Shown: positions 19,661 to 29,143, counted from the stretch's first letter. The stretch: DNA of 64,000 nt from Alphaproteobacteria bacterium (GCA_030427405.1 JAUHXK010000003.1:62001-126000), one strand, 5' to 3'. Numbers and translations: made by a program. The notes: generated by a model from the letters alone, not told the origin.

Positions 19661-19824
19661 GACATCCCTCTTGGAAATCAATTGAAATCACAGTCCCGAC
19701 GGCGCCGGACAGGCCCGTTCTAGCCGCTGGAAATTGACGGGTATAGGCCGTAATCCGTTTTTGCGGCACAATCTTACCTAGCGTCACATATGTCGCGCCG
19801 AGCGATATTGATGCCTGCGAAGAA

Positions 19825-19844
19825 ATAGTTTAACGGTAAACTAG
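19825..19844. promoter_or_regulatory. Inverted repeat before lpdA, near-copy of the pdhA site
   Basis: ATAGTTTAACGGTAAACTAG contains TAGTTTA and TAAACTA arms around ACGG, ending 31 bases before the lpdA start. It matches the pdhA site (2203-2222, minus strand) at 18 of 20 positions. The gap also serves the divergent coiled-coil membrane gene, but the site is much closer to lpdA. Confidence 0.75.
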
Positions 19845-19875
19845 TTTCTGAACCGACTTGCGCCGAGAGGGACCC

Positions 19876-21270
19876 ATGGCTGCACAATCTTTTGATCTGA
19901 TCGTAATCGGGGCGGGCCCCGGCGGCTATGTCGCGGCAATCCGCGCGGCGCAACTGGGCCTGAAGACAGCCGTGGTCGAGCGTGAACACCTTGGCGGTAT
20001 CTGCCTGAACTGGGGCTGTATCCCGACCAAGGCGCTGCTGCGGTCCTCCGAGGTGTTTCACCTTATGGAGCGCGCCAAGGACTTTGGTCTGACGGCCGAC
20101 AAGATCGGGTATGACCTGGACGCCGTCGTCAAACGTTCGCGCGGGGTCGCGGCGCAGCTTTCCGGCGGCATCGGACATCTGCTGAAAAAGAACAAAGTCA
20201 CCGTCGTGATGGGCGAGGCGACGATCCCCGCCAAGGGCAAGGTCAGCGTCAAAACCGACAAGGGCAGCGAAGAGCTGACTGCAAAGAACATCGTTCTGGC
20301 CACCGGCGCCCGCGCGCGCGAATTGCCCGGGCTCGAAGCCGACGGCGATCTGGTCTGGACCTACAAACATGCTCTGCAGCCCCCGCGGATGCCGAAAAAG
20401 CTGCTTGTGATCGGCTCGGGCGCGATCGGCATCGAGTTTGCAAGCTTTTACAACACGCTGGGCGCCGAAACGACCGTGGTCGAGGTCATGGATCGCGTGC
20501 TGCCCGTCGAAGACGCCGAGATCAGCGCCTTTGCCAAAAAGGCCTTTGTCAAACAGGGCATGACCATCATGGAAAAGGCGATGGTCAAGCAGCTTGACCG
20601 CGCCAAGGGCAAGGTGACGGCCCATATCGAAAGCAATGGAAAAACCGAGAAACACGTGTTTGACACGGTGATTTCGGCCGTGGGCATTGTTGGAAATGTC
20701 GAAAATCTGGGGCTTGAAGCCCTGGGCGTGAAAATCGACCGTACCCATGTGGTGACGGATGCCTACTGCCGCACCGGTGTGGATGGCCTGTATGCCATCG
20801 GCGATATCGCCGGCGCGCCGTGGTTGGCCCACAAGGCAAGCCACGAAGGCGTAATGGTCGCCGAACTGATCGCAGGCCAGCACGCCCATCCCGTCAAACC
20901 CGAAAGCATCGCCGGCTGTACCTATTGCCAGCCACAGGTCGCGTCGGTTGGATATACCGAGGCCAAGGCCAAGGAGCTGGGCTACGATATCAAGGTCGGA
21001 CGGTTCCCGTTCATCGGCAATGGCAAAGCCATCGCTTTGGGTGAGCCCGAGGGGCTTATCAAAACCGTGTTTGACGCCAAAACGGGCGAGCTGTTGGGGG
21101 CTCATATGGTTGGCGCCGAGGTAACCGAGCTTATTCAGGGCTACGTGGTCGGACGACAGCTGGAAACCACGGAAGAAGATCTGATGAACACCGTTTTCCC
21201 GCATCCCACCCTGTCGGAAATGATGCATGAAAGCGTGTTGGACGCTTATGGGCGCGTGATTCACATGTGA
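19876..21270 (+). CDS. lpdA: Dihydrolipoyl dehydrogenase (E3)
   Basis: A 464-residue flavoprotein that reoxidises dihydrolipoamide in 2-oxoacid dehydrogenase complexes. The FAD site VIGAGPGGYVAA (about 10-21), the redox disulfide GGICLNWGCIPTKALL (cysteines about 41 and 46), the NAD site IGSGAIGIEFA, YAIGDIAG, and the C-terminal HPTLSEMMHESVLDAYG with the catalytic His-Glu are all present. The start MAAQSF follows GAGAGGGACCC; an in-frame ATG at 19858 lacks a ribosome site. The operator shared with pdhA suggests that this E3 serves pyruvate dehydrogenase. Confidence 0.97.
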   Translation: MAAQSFDLIVIGAGPGGYVAAIRAAQLGLKTAVVEREHLGGICLNWGCIPTKALLRSSEVFHLMERAKDFGLTADKIGYDLDAVVKRSRGVAAQLSGGIGHLLKKNKVTVVMGEATIPAKGKVSVKTDKGSEELTAKNIVLATGARARELPGLEADGDLVWTYKHALQPPRMPKKLLVIGSGAIGIEFASFYNTLGAETTVVEVMDRVLPVEDAEISAFAKKAFVKQGMTIMEKAMVKQLDRAKGKVTAHIESNGKTEKHVFDTVISAVGIVGNVENLGLEALGVKIDRTHVVTDAYCRTGVDGLYAIGDIAGAPWLAHKASHEGVMVAELIAGQHAHPVKPESIAGCTYCQPQVASVGYTEAKAKELGYDIKVGRFPFIGNGKAIALGEPEGLIKTVFDAKTGELLGAHMVGAEVTELIQGYVVGRQLETTEEDLMNTVFPHPTLSEMMHESVLDAYGRVIHM

Positions 21271-21288
21271 TCCGATGCCTGTGCCAGG

Positions 21289-21346
21289 CGGGGGCTCTGC
21301 CCCCGTCGCGCAGGCGCGACTCCTCCGGGATATTTCTGGCCAGATG
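21289..21346 (-). repeat. Intergenic block-hairpin element, copy B (reverse orientation)
   Basis: Read on the minus strand, a block at 21346-21323 (starts CATCTGGCCAGAAATATCCC, ends GGAG) is followed by two hairpins: GTCGCG-CCTG-CGCGAC (21320-21305) and CGGGGGC-AGA-GCCCCCG (21305-21289). It faces copy A across about 16 bases, so the two blocks could pair into one long stem between the converging lpdA and M20 genes. Confidence 0.75.
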
Positions 21347-21362
21347 TAGCGCGGGATCCTCA

Positions 21363-21407
21363 CTTCATCTGGCTGAAAATATCCCGGAGCGCGAGGCAGA
21401 GCCTCGC
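21363..21407 (+). repeat. Intergenic block-hairpin element, copy A
   Basis: A 27-base block at 21363-21389 (starts CTTCATCTGGCTGAAAATAT, ends CCCGGAG) is followed by the hairpin GCGAGGC-AGA-GCCTCGC (21391-21407). It matches copy C at 60597 in 26 of 27 block positions and has the same block-then-hairpin order. Confidence 0.8.
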
Positions 21408-21418
21408 TGAAGACCTGC

Positions 21419-22804
21419 TTATCTGGACAGCGCGTCGAGGATTCGGGCCCAGGACCGGATACCTTTGTGAAAGCTTTTCACGTCGTATTTTTCGTTGGGC
21501 GAATGAATGGCGTCGTCGTCATTGGCAAAGCCGATCAGCATGGAATCCAATCCCAGTTCGCTGTTGAAATAGCCCACAACCGGGATCGAGCCGCCCATAC
21601 CGGTAAACACGGCCTCGCGGTCCCATTCGTCGGACAGGGCGCCGCGCGCGGCCTCGAATTCGGGGCGGTCGAGATTCATCACCGAAGCGGCGGCCCCTTC
21701 GAGATCGTTATCCCATTCGACCTGCGCATCGGGCGAAAGCCGGGTTTCGACATGGTGCCGAATTTTGGTTCGCAGTTTATCGGGGTCCATGTCACCAACA
21801 AGGCGGCAGGTGATTTTGCAATGGGCCTGCGACGGGATAACCGTTTTCGAGCCCGCGCCGTTATAGCCGCCCCACAGCCCGTTGACCTCAAGCGTCGGTC
21901 GGGCCCATTGCTGTTCGAGCGTGGAATACCCCTTTTCACCATGCGGTTGGGTATATCCCACCGAATTCAGGTATTCGTCTTCATCAAAACCGCAGGTTTC
22001 CCATTGCCGGAGCTGTTCTGCGGGGACCTCGTGAACCCCGTCATAGAAACCTTCCACCGCGACGCGGCCGGTTTGCGGGTCGTGGAACGAGGCCACGATC
22101 CGCGAAATCTCGCGCAGCGGGTTCAGGCCGGGGCCGCCGTAATGGCCCGAATGCAGATCGATGCGGGGGCCGGTGATGGTGAACTCATCCTTGAGCATTC
22201 CGCGCAGTTGCGATGCAATCGAGGGAACGCCGCGCGATACCATCGATGTGTCGCAGACCAGCGCCAGGTCAGCCTGCAGCATGTCCCGGTTTTGTTGCAG
22301 GAATGGAACCAGAGAAGGCGACCCGGATTCCTCTTCGCCTTCGAAAAAGAATGTCAGTCGGCAGGGCAGGGAGCCATGCACCGCTTTCCAGGCCCGGCAG
22401 GCCTCGATGAACGTCATCAACTGGCCCTTGTCGTCAGACGCGCCGCGTCCGCGGATGACCTGTCCGGCCGGGGTGTCCTCCAACGCCGGGTCAAAGGGAT
22501 CGCGGGTCCACAAGTCCAGCGGGTCCACCGGCTGCACGTCGTAATGGCCGTAGAATAACAGGTGCGGTTTGGCATCGTCCTGCCCGGCCTGTCCGACCAC
22601 CATCGGATGTCCTTGCGTGGGGTGCTTGCGCGCCGTGATGCCCAGGCTTTGCAGATCCGCCGCCAGCCAGTCTGCTGCCTGATCGACCTTGTCCTTGTAG
22701 GCCGGATCGGTCGAGATCGACGGGATTCGCAAGAATTCCATCAGCCGGTCGATCGAGGTGGCAAGATCGGTGTCGATCCTGTTCAAGACAGCGTCAAGCG
22801 ACAT
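21419..22804 (-). CDS. M20-family dipeptidase (CNDP-like)
   Basis: A 461-residue zinc peptidase of family M20. Metal and catalytic motifs are intact: FYGHYDVQPVDP (first His and catalytic Asp), RGASDDKGQ (bridging Asp), FEGEEESGS (catalytic Glu and metal Glu), plus the dimerisation domain with HSGHYGG. The architecture matches carnosinase-like dipeptidases that act on short peptides in the cytoplasm. The start MSLDAVLNRIDTDL follows AGGAGAAATACCGC; the frame extends upstream without further conservation. It converges on lpdA across the repeat cluster. Confidence 0.92.
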   Translation of the reverse strand: MSLDAVLNRIDTDLATSIDRLMEFLRIPSISTDPAYKDKVDQAADWLAADLQSLGITARKHPTQGHPMVVGQAGQDDAKPHLLFYGHYDVQPVDPLDLWTRDPFDPALEDTPAGQVIRGRGASDDKGQLMTFIEACRAWKAVHGSLPCRLTFFFEGEEESGSPSLVPFLQQNRDMLQADLALVCDTSMVSRGVPSIASQLRGMLKDEFTITGPRIDLHSGHYGGPGLNPLREISRIVASFHDPQTGRVAVEGFYDGVHEVPAEQLRQWETCGFDEDEYLNSVGYTQPHGEKGYSTLEQQWARPTLEVNGLWGGYNGAGSKTVIPSQAHCKITCRLVGDMDPDKLRTKIRHHVETRLSPDAQVEWDNDLEGAAASVMNLDRPEFEAARGALSDEWDREAVFTGMGGSIPVVGYFNSELGLDSMLIGFANDDDAIHSPNEKYDVKSFHKGIRSWARILDALSR

Positions 22805-23147
22805 GCGGTATTTCTCCTGGGTTGGGATGGTGATACGCGCGACCCTAACAGCGGCAGCGCCACGGTCCAGCCCTGGCCGGGCGGAAAATCGACCCTTATC
22901 GGAAACCTGTGCCTGATTTCGGTCCGGGGGCTGCGGCGTTTCCTCACGTCTAATTGCCTTTACGTGGCTTGCCGGGCATGGCCTTAGCGGATATTTGATG
23001 CAAATCAAAGTTGCGATACCTGCTGGCACGTTAGGCAGGTGGCCTAAAGTAGGCGCAGATGTTCACGGAAATTTCGGTTATACTGAGCATCACCAAATAA
23101 CGCCTGACCGCGCCGGACACAGCGGTTGGGTTACGAAGGAGGGTCCG
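22805..23147 (+). promoter_or_regulatory. hemA upstream region with a perfect FNR-type box
   Basis: This 343-base gap between the divergent M20 gene and hemA contains TTGATGCAAATCAA at 22995-23008, an exact match to the TTGAT-N4-ATCAA consensus of FNR/FnrL/FixK regulators. It lies about 140 bases before the hemA start. In Rhodobacter sphaeroides FnrL is known to control hemA, so oxygen-dependent control of haem synthesis is likely. No other gene is visible in the gap. Confidence 0.8.
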
Positions 23148-24371
23148 TTGGACTATATTGCTCAGCTCGATACTGCGATTGCCAGGCTGCATGACGAAGG
23201 ACGTTACCGGACCTTCATCGATATTGAACGCTCCAACGGCCACTTCCCTCATGCGGTGCGTACATGCCCGGATGGTTCGCAACAAAACGTGACCGTCTGG
23301 TGCGGCAACGACTATCTTGGCATGGGGCAGCACCCGGTCGTGCTTGAGGCCATGCATGATGCGATTGACGCCGCCGGTGCCGGTTCGGGCGGGACGCGCA
23401 ACATCTCGGGGACAACCGTTTATCACAAACGGCTTGAGGCGGAATTGGCCGATCTTCACGGCAAGGAAGCGGCCCTGCTGTTCACCAGCGCCTATATCGC
23501 AAACGACGCCACGCTGAGCACTTTGCCCAAGCTGTTTCCCGGGCTGATCATTTATTCCGACGCGCTGAACCATGCCTCGATGATCGAAGGCGTTCGGCGC
23601 AATGGTGGGGCCAAGCGTATCTTCCGCCACAACGACGTGGCGCATCTGCGCGAACTGCTTGAGGCTGATGATCCGGCCGCGCCCAAGCTGATAGCCTTTG
23701 AATCGGTCTATTCGATGGATGGCGATTTCGGTCCCATCGAAGAGATTTGCGACCTTGCGGACGAATTTGGTGCCTTGACCTATATCGACGAGGTTCACGC
23801 GGTTGGCATGTATGGCCCGCGCGGTGGCGGCGTGACCGAACGCGATCGCCTGGCGCATCGGATCGACATCATCAACGGAACCCTGGCCAAGGCCTATGGC
23901 GTTATGGGTGGTTATATTGCGGCCAGCGCAAAAATGTGTGACGCCGTGCGGTCTTACGCGCCGGGGTTCATCTTTACGACCTCGCTTCCGCCTGCGATTG
24001 CCGCCGGGGCGGCGGCTTCGGTTGCGTTTCTCAAGCGCGCGCCGGAACTGCGCGAACAGCATCAGACCCAGGCCAACGTGCTTAAGCTGCGGCTCAAGGG
24101 TCTGGGCATGCCGCTGATCGACCATGGCAGCCACATCGTGCCCGTCATTGTCGGCAACCCTGTTCATACCAAAAAGCTGAGCGATATGCTGCTGGATGAT
24201 TACGGCATCTATGTTCAGCCGATCAATTTCCCCACCGTGCCCCGCGGAACCGAGCGCCTGCGCTTTACCCCGTCGCCGGTTCATGGCCCCAACGAGATGA
24301 ACCGCCTGGTCCAGGCGATGGACGAACTTTGGTCACATTGTGCGCTAAATCGCGCCGAACTTGCCGGATAA
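23148..24371 (+). CDS. hemA: 5-aminolevulinate synthase, TTG start
   Basis: PLP enzyme condensing glycine and succinyl-CoA, the first step of haem synthesis in alphaproteobacteria. From TTG at 23148 the protein is 407 residues, the length known for Rhodobacter HemA, and the PLP lysine in NGTLAKAYG falls at residue 248 as in R. capsulatus. AAGGAGGG lies five bases before the TTG, whereas the frame upstream to 22995 has no conserved residues and overlaps the FNR box. Other signatures: [36 protein letters not shown]. Likely induced under low oxygen through the upstream box. It precedes rodZ. Confidence 0.96.
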   Translation: MDYIAQLDTAIARLHDEGRYRTFIDIERSNGHFPHAVRTCPDGSQQNVTVWCGNDYLGMGQHPVVLEAMHDAIDAAGAGSGGTRNISGTTVYHKRLEAELADLHGKEAALLFTSAYIANDATLSTLPKLFPGLIIYSDALNHASMIEGVRRNGGAKRIFRHNDVAHLRELLEADDPAAPKLIAFESVYSMDGDFGPIEEICDLADEFGALTYIDEVHAVGMYGPRGGGVTERDRLAHRIDIINGTLAKAYGVMGGYIAASAKMCDAVRSYAPGFIFTTSLPPAIAAGAAASVAFLKRAPELREQHQTQANVLKLRLKGLGMPLIDHGSHIVPVIVGNPVHTKKLSDMLLDDYGIYVQPINFPTVPRGTERLRFTPSPVHGPNEMNRLVQAMDELWSHCALNRAELAG

Positions 24372-24499
24372 GCTCAAACCGAAGTGTGCAACGTGTTTGA
24401 CGCGTGTTAAGCTTACGCTAACAAAAGTACGGGACGAATCGTTTTGGGTACGATTCGCCGGTGGCGTGAAACACGCGAAGGCAGAATGGGGCAGCAGGG

Positions 24500-25714
24500 A
24501 TGATTGGGCGCAGATCACAGCGCGAATCCGACGATGATGTGAACGTCAGGCCAAAAGGCTACGACGATTACGAAGTTCGCCTTGGCGACATGATGCGCGG
24601 CGAACGCGCCACCATGGGCAAATCGCTGCTGGACGTGCAACGCGAACTTCGGATCAAGGCCAATTACATCGCTGCCATAGAAAACGCCGACCCTGATGCG
24701 TTTGATACACCCGGCTTTATCGCCGGGTATGTGCGTTCCTATGCCCGGTATCTGGGCATGAACCCGGATGAAACCTTTGCGACCTTTTGCAAGGAAAGCG
24801 GTTTCGAAGTCGCGCATGGGATGTCGGCCGAGGCATCGGTGGTCAAGAAAGCCGCAGGTGACCTGCCGTCGCGCGGTCCGATGGGGCGCGATCCGTTCAT
24901 CTCGCCCAATACGCCCTATGTTCCGGGCAAGGAATCCGTTCTCAGCCAGATCGAACCGCGCGCCGTCGGGTCGTCGCTGGTGTTGTTGGCGCTGATTGGC
25001 GGCATTGGCTATGGCGGCTGGACCGTTCTGAACAAGATCCAGCAGGTTCAGGTGTCGCCGGTCGAGCAGGCCCCGGTCGTTTTGTCCGATCTGGACCCGC
25101 TGGACCAAGTGCGCAGCCCGACCGATGAGGCTGAACTGGCCGGGTCCTCTCTTCCCAGTGCCGAGGCGCTGGATCGTTTGTACCGGCCACAGGCGCTGGA
25201 CGTTCCGGTGCTGGTCGCGCGCGATGCTCCGATCTCGACGCTGGACCCGCGAACCGTTGGCACCTTCCTGCCGCCGGAACTGCCCGAGGTGCAGGTGGCG
25301 GATGTGCATACAGTTGAACGCTCGGCCCTGCCGCAGGTGGTCGAGCAGTTGGACACCACCTTACGTATTGTCGCGGTGAACCCGTCCTGGATGCGGGTAA
25401 CGGCGGCAGATGGCAGCGTTATCTTCGAAGGAACGCTTGGCACCGTCGAACAGGGAAGTACCTTCGAAGTGCCCCTGACCGAAGAGCCGCCGCAATTGCG
25501 GGCGGGCGCGTCGGGCGCTGTGTATTTCTCGATGAATGGCGAACATTACGGCCCGGTCGGTGCGCCGGGAACCGTGACCAAGGGTGTGGTCCTGTCCAAG
25601 GACGCCGTTGCCGACCGGTTCGAGGTCGCCGATCTGGACTCCGACCAGAACAGCGCATTGAAACAACTCGTCGCCGAGCTGAAGACCCAGGCAACAGAAG
25701 CCCCAACCGAGTGA
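24500..25714 (+). CDS. rodZ: RodZ-like protein (HTH plus DUF4115)
   Basis: A 404-residue cell-shape protein. The cytoplasmic part (about 24-100) is a helix-turn-helix domain of the RodZ type (LGDMMRGERATMGKSLLDVQ, then RSYARYLGMNPDE). One membrane helix (about 156-178) is followed by a linker and a periplasmic beta domain (about 285-360, WMRVTAADGSVIFEGTL) matching DUF4115. RodZ links MreB filaments to the wall-elongation machinery. Spacing to ispG is 79 bases; rodZ-ispG neighbours are common in proteobacteria. Confidence 0.9.
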   Translation: MIGRRSQRESDDDVNVRPKGYDDYEVRLGDMMRGERATMGKSLLDVQRELRIKANYIAAIENADPDAFDTPGFIAGYVRSYARYLGMNPDETFATFCKESGFEVAHGMSAEASVVKKAAGDLPSRGPMGRDPFISPNTPYVPGKESVLSQIEPRAVGSSLVLLALIGGIGYGGWTVLNKIQQVQVSPVEQAPVVLSDLDPLDQVRSPTDEAELAGSSLPSAEALDRLYRPQALDVPVLVARDAPISTLDPRTVGTFLPPELPEVQVADVHTVERSALPQVVEQLDTTLRIVAVNPSWMRVTAADGSVIFEGTLGTVEQGSTFEVPLTEEPPQLRAGASGAVYFSMNGEHYGPVGAPGTVTKGVVLSKDAVADRFEVADLDSDQNSALKQLVAELKTQATEAPTE

Positions 25715-25793
25715 TCTTGCCATTGCAGCAGCGCGGCTGCCGGACTATCTAAGGGCGTAACGGCGCAACTCAGGCAGACGCGGACCCGCATTC

Positions 25794-26915
25794 ATGTCTC
25801 TTAATCACGTACGCCCCTGGCGTGACATCTATCGGCGCAAGTCTCGTCAGATCATGGTTGGTAACGTCCCAGTTGGCGGCGATGCCCCGATTGCGGTCCA
25901 AACCATGACCAATACGCTGACGACAGATGTGGCGGCGACTGTCGCACAGGTTCAGGCCGCGGCCGAGGCCGGAGCGGATATCGTGCGCGTATCGGTCCCC
26001 GATGAGGCATCTTCGGCAGCGCTGAAAGAGATCGTGCGCGAAAGCCCGGTCCCGATCGTGGCGGATATTCATTTTCACTATCGCCGCGGGATCGAGGCCG
26101 CCGAGGCCGGTGCGGCCTGCCTGCGGATCAACCCCGGCAATATCGGCGACGAAAAGCGGGTGAAAGAGGTGATCGCGGCGGCGCGCGACCACAATTGCTC
26201 GATCCGTATCGGGGTCAATGCCGGAAGCCTGGAAAAGCACCTGCTTGAGAAATACGCAGAACCATGCCCCGAGGCGATGGTCGAAAGCGGGCTGGAACAT
26301 ATCCGCATTCTCGAAGACAACGATTTCCACAATTTTAAGATCAGCGTGAAGGCCAGCGACGTCTTTTTGTCGGCGGCGGCCTATCAGGGGATCGCCGAAG
26401 CCACCGACGCGCCTATTCACCTCGGCATAACCGAGGCTGGCGGGCTGGTGTCGGGCACCATCAAATCGGCCATTGGTCTGGGCAACCTGCTGTGGATGGG
26501 GATCGGCGACACGATCCGCGTCAGCCTGTCGGCCGATCCGGTCGAAGAGGTCAAGGTAGGCTATGAAATCCTGAAATCACTGGGCCTGCGCCACCGCGGG
26601 GTCAACATCATCTCGTGCCCGTCCTGCGCGCGACAGGGGTTTGACGTGATCAAGACGGTCGAAGCGCTAGAGCACCGGTTGGAACACATCAAGACACCGA
26701 TGAGCCTGTCGATCATCGGCTGCGTCGTAAATGGCCCTGGCGAGGCGCTGATGACCGATGTGGGCTTTACCGGCGGCGGGGCCGGGTCGGGCATGGTCTA
26801 TCTGGCGGGCAAGGCCAGCCACAAGATGTCGAATGACCAGATGATCGATCACATCGTGGATGAGGTCGAAAAGAAGGCCGCCGAGTTGGATGCCGCTGCC
26901 GAGGCGGCTGAGTAG
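25794..26915 (+). CDS. ispG: 4-hydroxy-3-methylbut-2-enyl-diphosphate synthase (flavodoxin)
   Basis: IspG (GcpE) carries out the sixth step of the methylerythritol phosphate pathway, using a [4Fe-4S] cluster. The 373-residue protein has the three cluster cysteines C275 and C278 ([11 protein letters not shown]) and C310 ([11 protein letters not shown]) with the fourth ligand Glu in the same motif (about 317). The N-terminal TIM-barrel motif [15 protein letters not shown] is standard for the short bacterial form. It follows rodZ and ends before a strong hairpin. Confidence 0.97.
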   Translation: MSLNHVRPWRDIYRRKSRQIMVGNVPVGGDAPIAVQTMTNTLTTDVAATVAQVQAAAEAGADIVRVSVPDEASSAALKEIVRESPVPIVADIHFHYRRGIEAAEAGAACLRINPGNIGDEKRVKEVIAAARDHNCSIRIGVNAGSLEKHLLEKYAEPCPEAMVESGLEHIRILEDNDFHNFKISVKASDVFLSAAAYQGIAEATDAPIHLGITEAGGLVSGTIKSAIGLGNLLWMGIGDTIRVSLSADPVEEVKVGYEILKSLGLRHRGVNIISCPSCARQGFDVIKTVEALEHRLEHIKTPMSLSIIGCVVNGPGEALMTDVGFTGGGAGSGMVYLAGKASHKMSNDQMIDHIVDEVEKKAAELDAAAEAAE

Positions 26916-26972
26916 CAAACGATCGCGCGGCCGGGCGCGGCGCCCAATCTTACACTGTGATCAGCCTGTGTT

Positions 26973-26993
26973 GGGGCGGCAGGGGGCCGCCCC
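26973..26993. terminator. 8-bp hairpin between ispG and the DsbA-like gene
   Basis: GGGGCGGC pairs with GCCGCCCC around AGGGG in the gap between converging genes. No T-tract follows on either strand, but the stem is perfect and GC-only, so it may end both transcripts. Confidence 0.55.
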
Positions 26994-27004
26994 GGTGTGT
27001 TATG

Positions 27005-27763
27005 TCAGCCCTGTTCGGCGCGAACAGTGTCGGCGATGTCCTGCATCTGGTCAGCAGGCAGATAGCCGCGCAACATTTCCGTTCCCAACACGAAAGAGGG
27101 TGTGCCCGAGATGTTCATGCGCTGCGCCAGCGCGCGGGTGCGGTTGATTTCGTCCGACACCTCATCGCTGTCCATTGCTGCCAGAATCGCATCGCTGTCC
27201 AGCCCAAGCCCGTCCGAGATCCGGCGCAAAGTAACGTCGGACACGTCGCCACTGAATTCCAAAAGCGCGTCATGCACCTGTTTATAGGCATCGTCGCCCG
27301 CGACCTGCTTGGTTGCCACGGCAAAGCGTGAGGACATGACGGATGCATCGCCAAGGATCGGTAGTTCCTTGATCACAAGCCGAATATTGCCGTCCTCAGC
27401 CAGCAGACTGGCCACTTCGGGCACGGCACGGCGGCAATAGCCGCAGCGGTAGTCCATGAATTCCACCAGCGTGATGTCGCCATCGGGATTGCCGCCGACC
27501 CAGCTGTAGCCATCGTTGAACAACTCATCGGCATTCTCGGCCACCAGGGTCTTGTCTGCCTGCGCGCCCGCGGCGGCCTGGCGTTGTTCCAGGATCGTGA
27601 TCGCCTCGACGATAACTTCGGGGTTTTCAAGCAGGTAGTCCCGCACCTGGGCCCCGAACTCGGCCTTTTCCGCGTCGCTCATAGAGCTCAGGTCCAGCGC
27701 CTGCACGGGGCCGGATATCAAGGAAAGCCCCAGCAGGGCCGGCGCAGCGTGTCTGAGGATCAT
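27005..27763 (-). CDS. DsbA-family periplasmic thiol-disulfide oxidoreductase
   Basis: A 252-residue exported thioredoxin-fold protein. MILRHAAPALLGLSLISGPVQA is a signal peptide; a helical stretch (about 25-80) resembling the extra N-terminal domain of Com1/ScsC-like proteins precedes the DsbA domain. The active site is CGYC (C107, C110) in FMDYRCGYCRRA, and the cis-proline loop reads GTPSF. The start codon overlaps the stop of the BepA-like gene (TAATG), so translation is coupled. The extra N-terminal part suggests oligomerisation or isomerase-like activity rather than simple oxidation, which is inference. Confidence 0.9.
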   Translation of the reverse strand: MILRHAAPALLGLSLISGPVQALDLSSMSDAEKAEFGAQVRDYLLENPEVIVEAITILEQRQAAAGAQADKTLVAENADELFNDGYSWVGGNPDGDITLVEFMDYRCGYCRRAVPEVASLLAEDGNIRLVIKELPILGDASVMSSRFAVATKQVAGDDAYKQVHDALLEFSGDVSDVTLRRISDGLGLDSDAILAAMDSDEVSDEINRTRALAQRMNISGTPSFVLGTEMLRGYLPADQMQDIADTVRAEQG

Positions 27764-29121
27764 TACCTTTTCCTTTTCGACTTTTTCTCTAGTTCTTCGG
27801 CGGCAATCAACACATCTTGCGCCCTTTGCCAACCCGGTGAGCCGACGGGCAGTTGCGCAACGGCCCGCCTTGCGTGAATTCCGGCGTCGGACAGACGCCC
27901 CAGCAGGGCATACCGCTCGGCTGTGACGGTTGCGGCCATGCCGGTGTTTCCGACCTTGGCATAAGCCGCACCGAGGTCCTGCATCAAGCGCGCATTTCGA
28001 TAATCACGCGCTCGTGCTTTTTCCAGCGCCTCCAGCGCCGCTGTGGTTTGGCCATTCGCAAGCAGGGCCCTGCCAAACCCGGCCAGGATCAGCGGGTCGC
28101 GCGGGGCCAGTTCGACCGCCTTGCCATAGGCTGCGACGGCCTGCGAGACGCGGCGGTTTTCCAACAGGATCTGACCCTTTAACTCGTAATAGAACGGATC
28201 ATCGGGGCGGTGGGCCAGCGCGCCGTCTATTGCCGTCTGTGCGCTGGAAAGGTTGCGGTTCTGGTGATGGGCCGCGGCCTCGCGCATCAGGCGAATATCG
28301 GGATGGGTCTCGTCCTTGGCGCGGCGCAGGGTCCAGCCCGGTGCGCGCAAAAAGGCGGACAGCTTTCCCTTGATGCGGGCAAACCAGTAATCCGCGTTCT
28401 GGTCCCGCTGTGCCTGGTCGCCAAATTCGTCCAGAAAGGCTTCGGCCGCACGCAGGCGCTCGCGGCTGGTCGGGTGCGAGCGCATATACGGGTCCTGGTT
28501 GGCGCTGCTCAGCAGCTCTTGCCCGGCAAATTTTCGATGCAATGCCACCAATCCCCCCGGCGAAACACCGGCCCAGCGCAGGTAGCTGGCGGCGCTGCGA
28601 TCGGCCGAGGCTTCCTCGGCCCGCGTGTGGCCTAGAAAGCTGCGCAACGCGGATGCGGATGTTCCGGCGGCGATCCCCGCCGCCGCTTCGCCGCCGCCGG
28701 CGGCTGCCGCGATCAACGCCATCGCGGTTCCGAAGGTGGCGGCACGCTGCGCAGCCCTGAGGTTTTCGGTCCGCCGGGCCAGGTGGCCGTTGGCGATATG
28801 GGCGGCCTCGTGCGCGATGACGGCCTGCAGCATCTCGGGCGTGTCGACGCCAAGGATCAGGCCGTAATTGACGTAGATCGTGTTGTAGTCGATGACAAAG
28901 GCGTTGAACGCGCCATCGTTGACCACCAGAACGCGCACCCTGTTGGTGTTCAGCCCCGCAGCCCGCAGGATCGGAAACGCAAGCTCGCGCAGACCATGTT
29001 CGATATCGGGATCCCGTATCAGGCTTTGCGCGGCACCTTGCGCCGCCATTGATATCCAGACCGTAGCGGTCAGTATCAGGGCCGGGATTGACGCCAGCCG
29101 GGATACACGTTCAAAAGCCAT
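27763..29121 (-). CDS. Periplasmic M48 metalloprotease with TPR region (BepA-like)
   Basis: A 452-residue exported protease. MAFERVSRLASIPALILTATVW is the signal sequence with a likely cut after AQG/AAQ. The M48 domain has VIAHEAAHIANGH (HEAAH about 104-108) and the downstream E-x-x-x-D in HTRAEEASADRSAASYL. TPR-like repeats fill about 300-430 (NRRVSQAVAAYGKAVELAPRDP and similar). This matches BepA/YfgC, which in E. coli helps assemble or degrade the outer-membrane protein LptD. An upstream start at 29145 would overlap the divergent aminotransferase; I prefer 29121. The TAATG overlap joins it to the DsbA-like gene. Confidence 0.9.
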   Translation of the reverse strand: MAFERVSRLASIPALILTATVWISMAAQGAAQSLIRDPDIEHGLRELAFPILRAAGLNTNRVRVLVVNDGAFNAFVIDYNTIYVNYGLILGVDTPEMLQAVIAHEAAHIANGHLARRTENLRAAQRAATFGTAMALIAAAAGGGEAAAGIAAGTSASALRSFLGHTRAEEASADRSAASYLRWAGVSPGGLVALHRKFAGQELLSSANQDPYMRSHPTSRERLRAAEAFLDEFGDQAQRDQNADYWFARIKGKLSAFLRAPGWTLRRAKDETHPDIRLMREAAAHHQNRNLSSAQTAIDGALAHRPDDPFYYELKGQILLENRRVSQAVAAYGKAVELAPRDPLILAGFGRALLANGQTTAALEALEKARARDYRNARLMQDLGAAYAKVGNTGMAATVTAERYALLGRLSDAGIHARRAVAQLPVGSPGWQRAQDVLIAAEELEKKSKRKR

Positions 29122-29143
29122 GCCAGCAACATGGGAGATGGGC

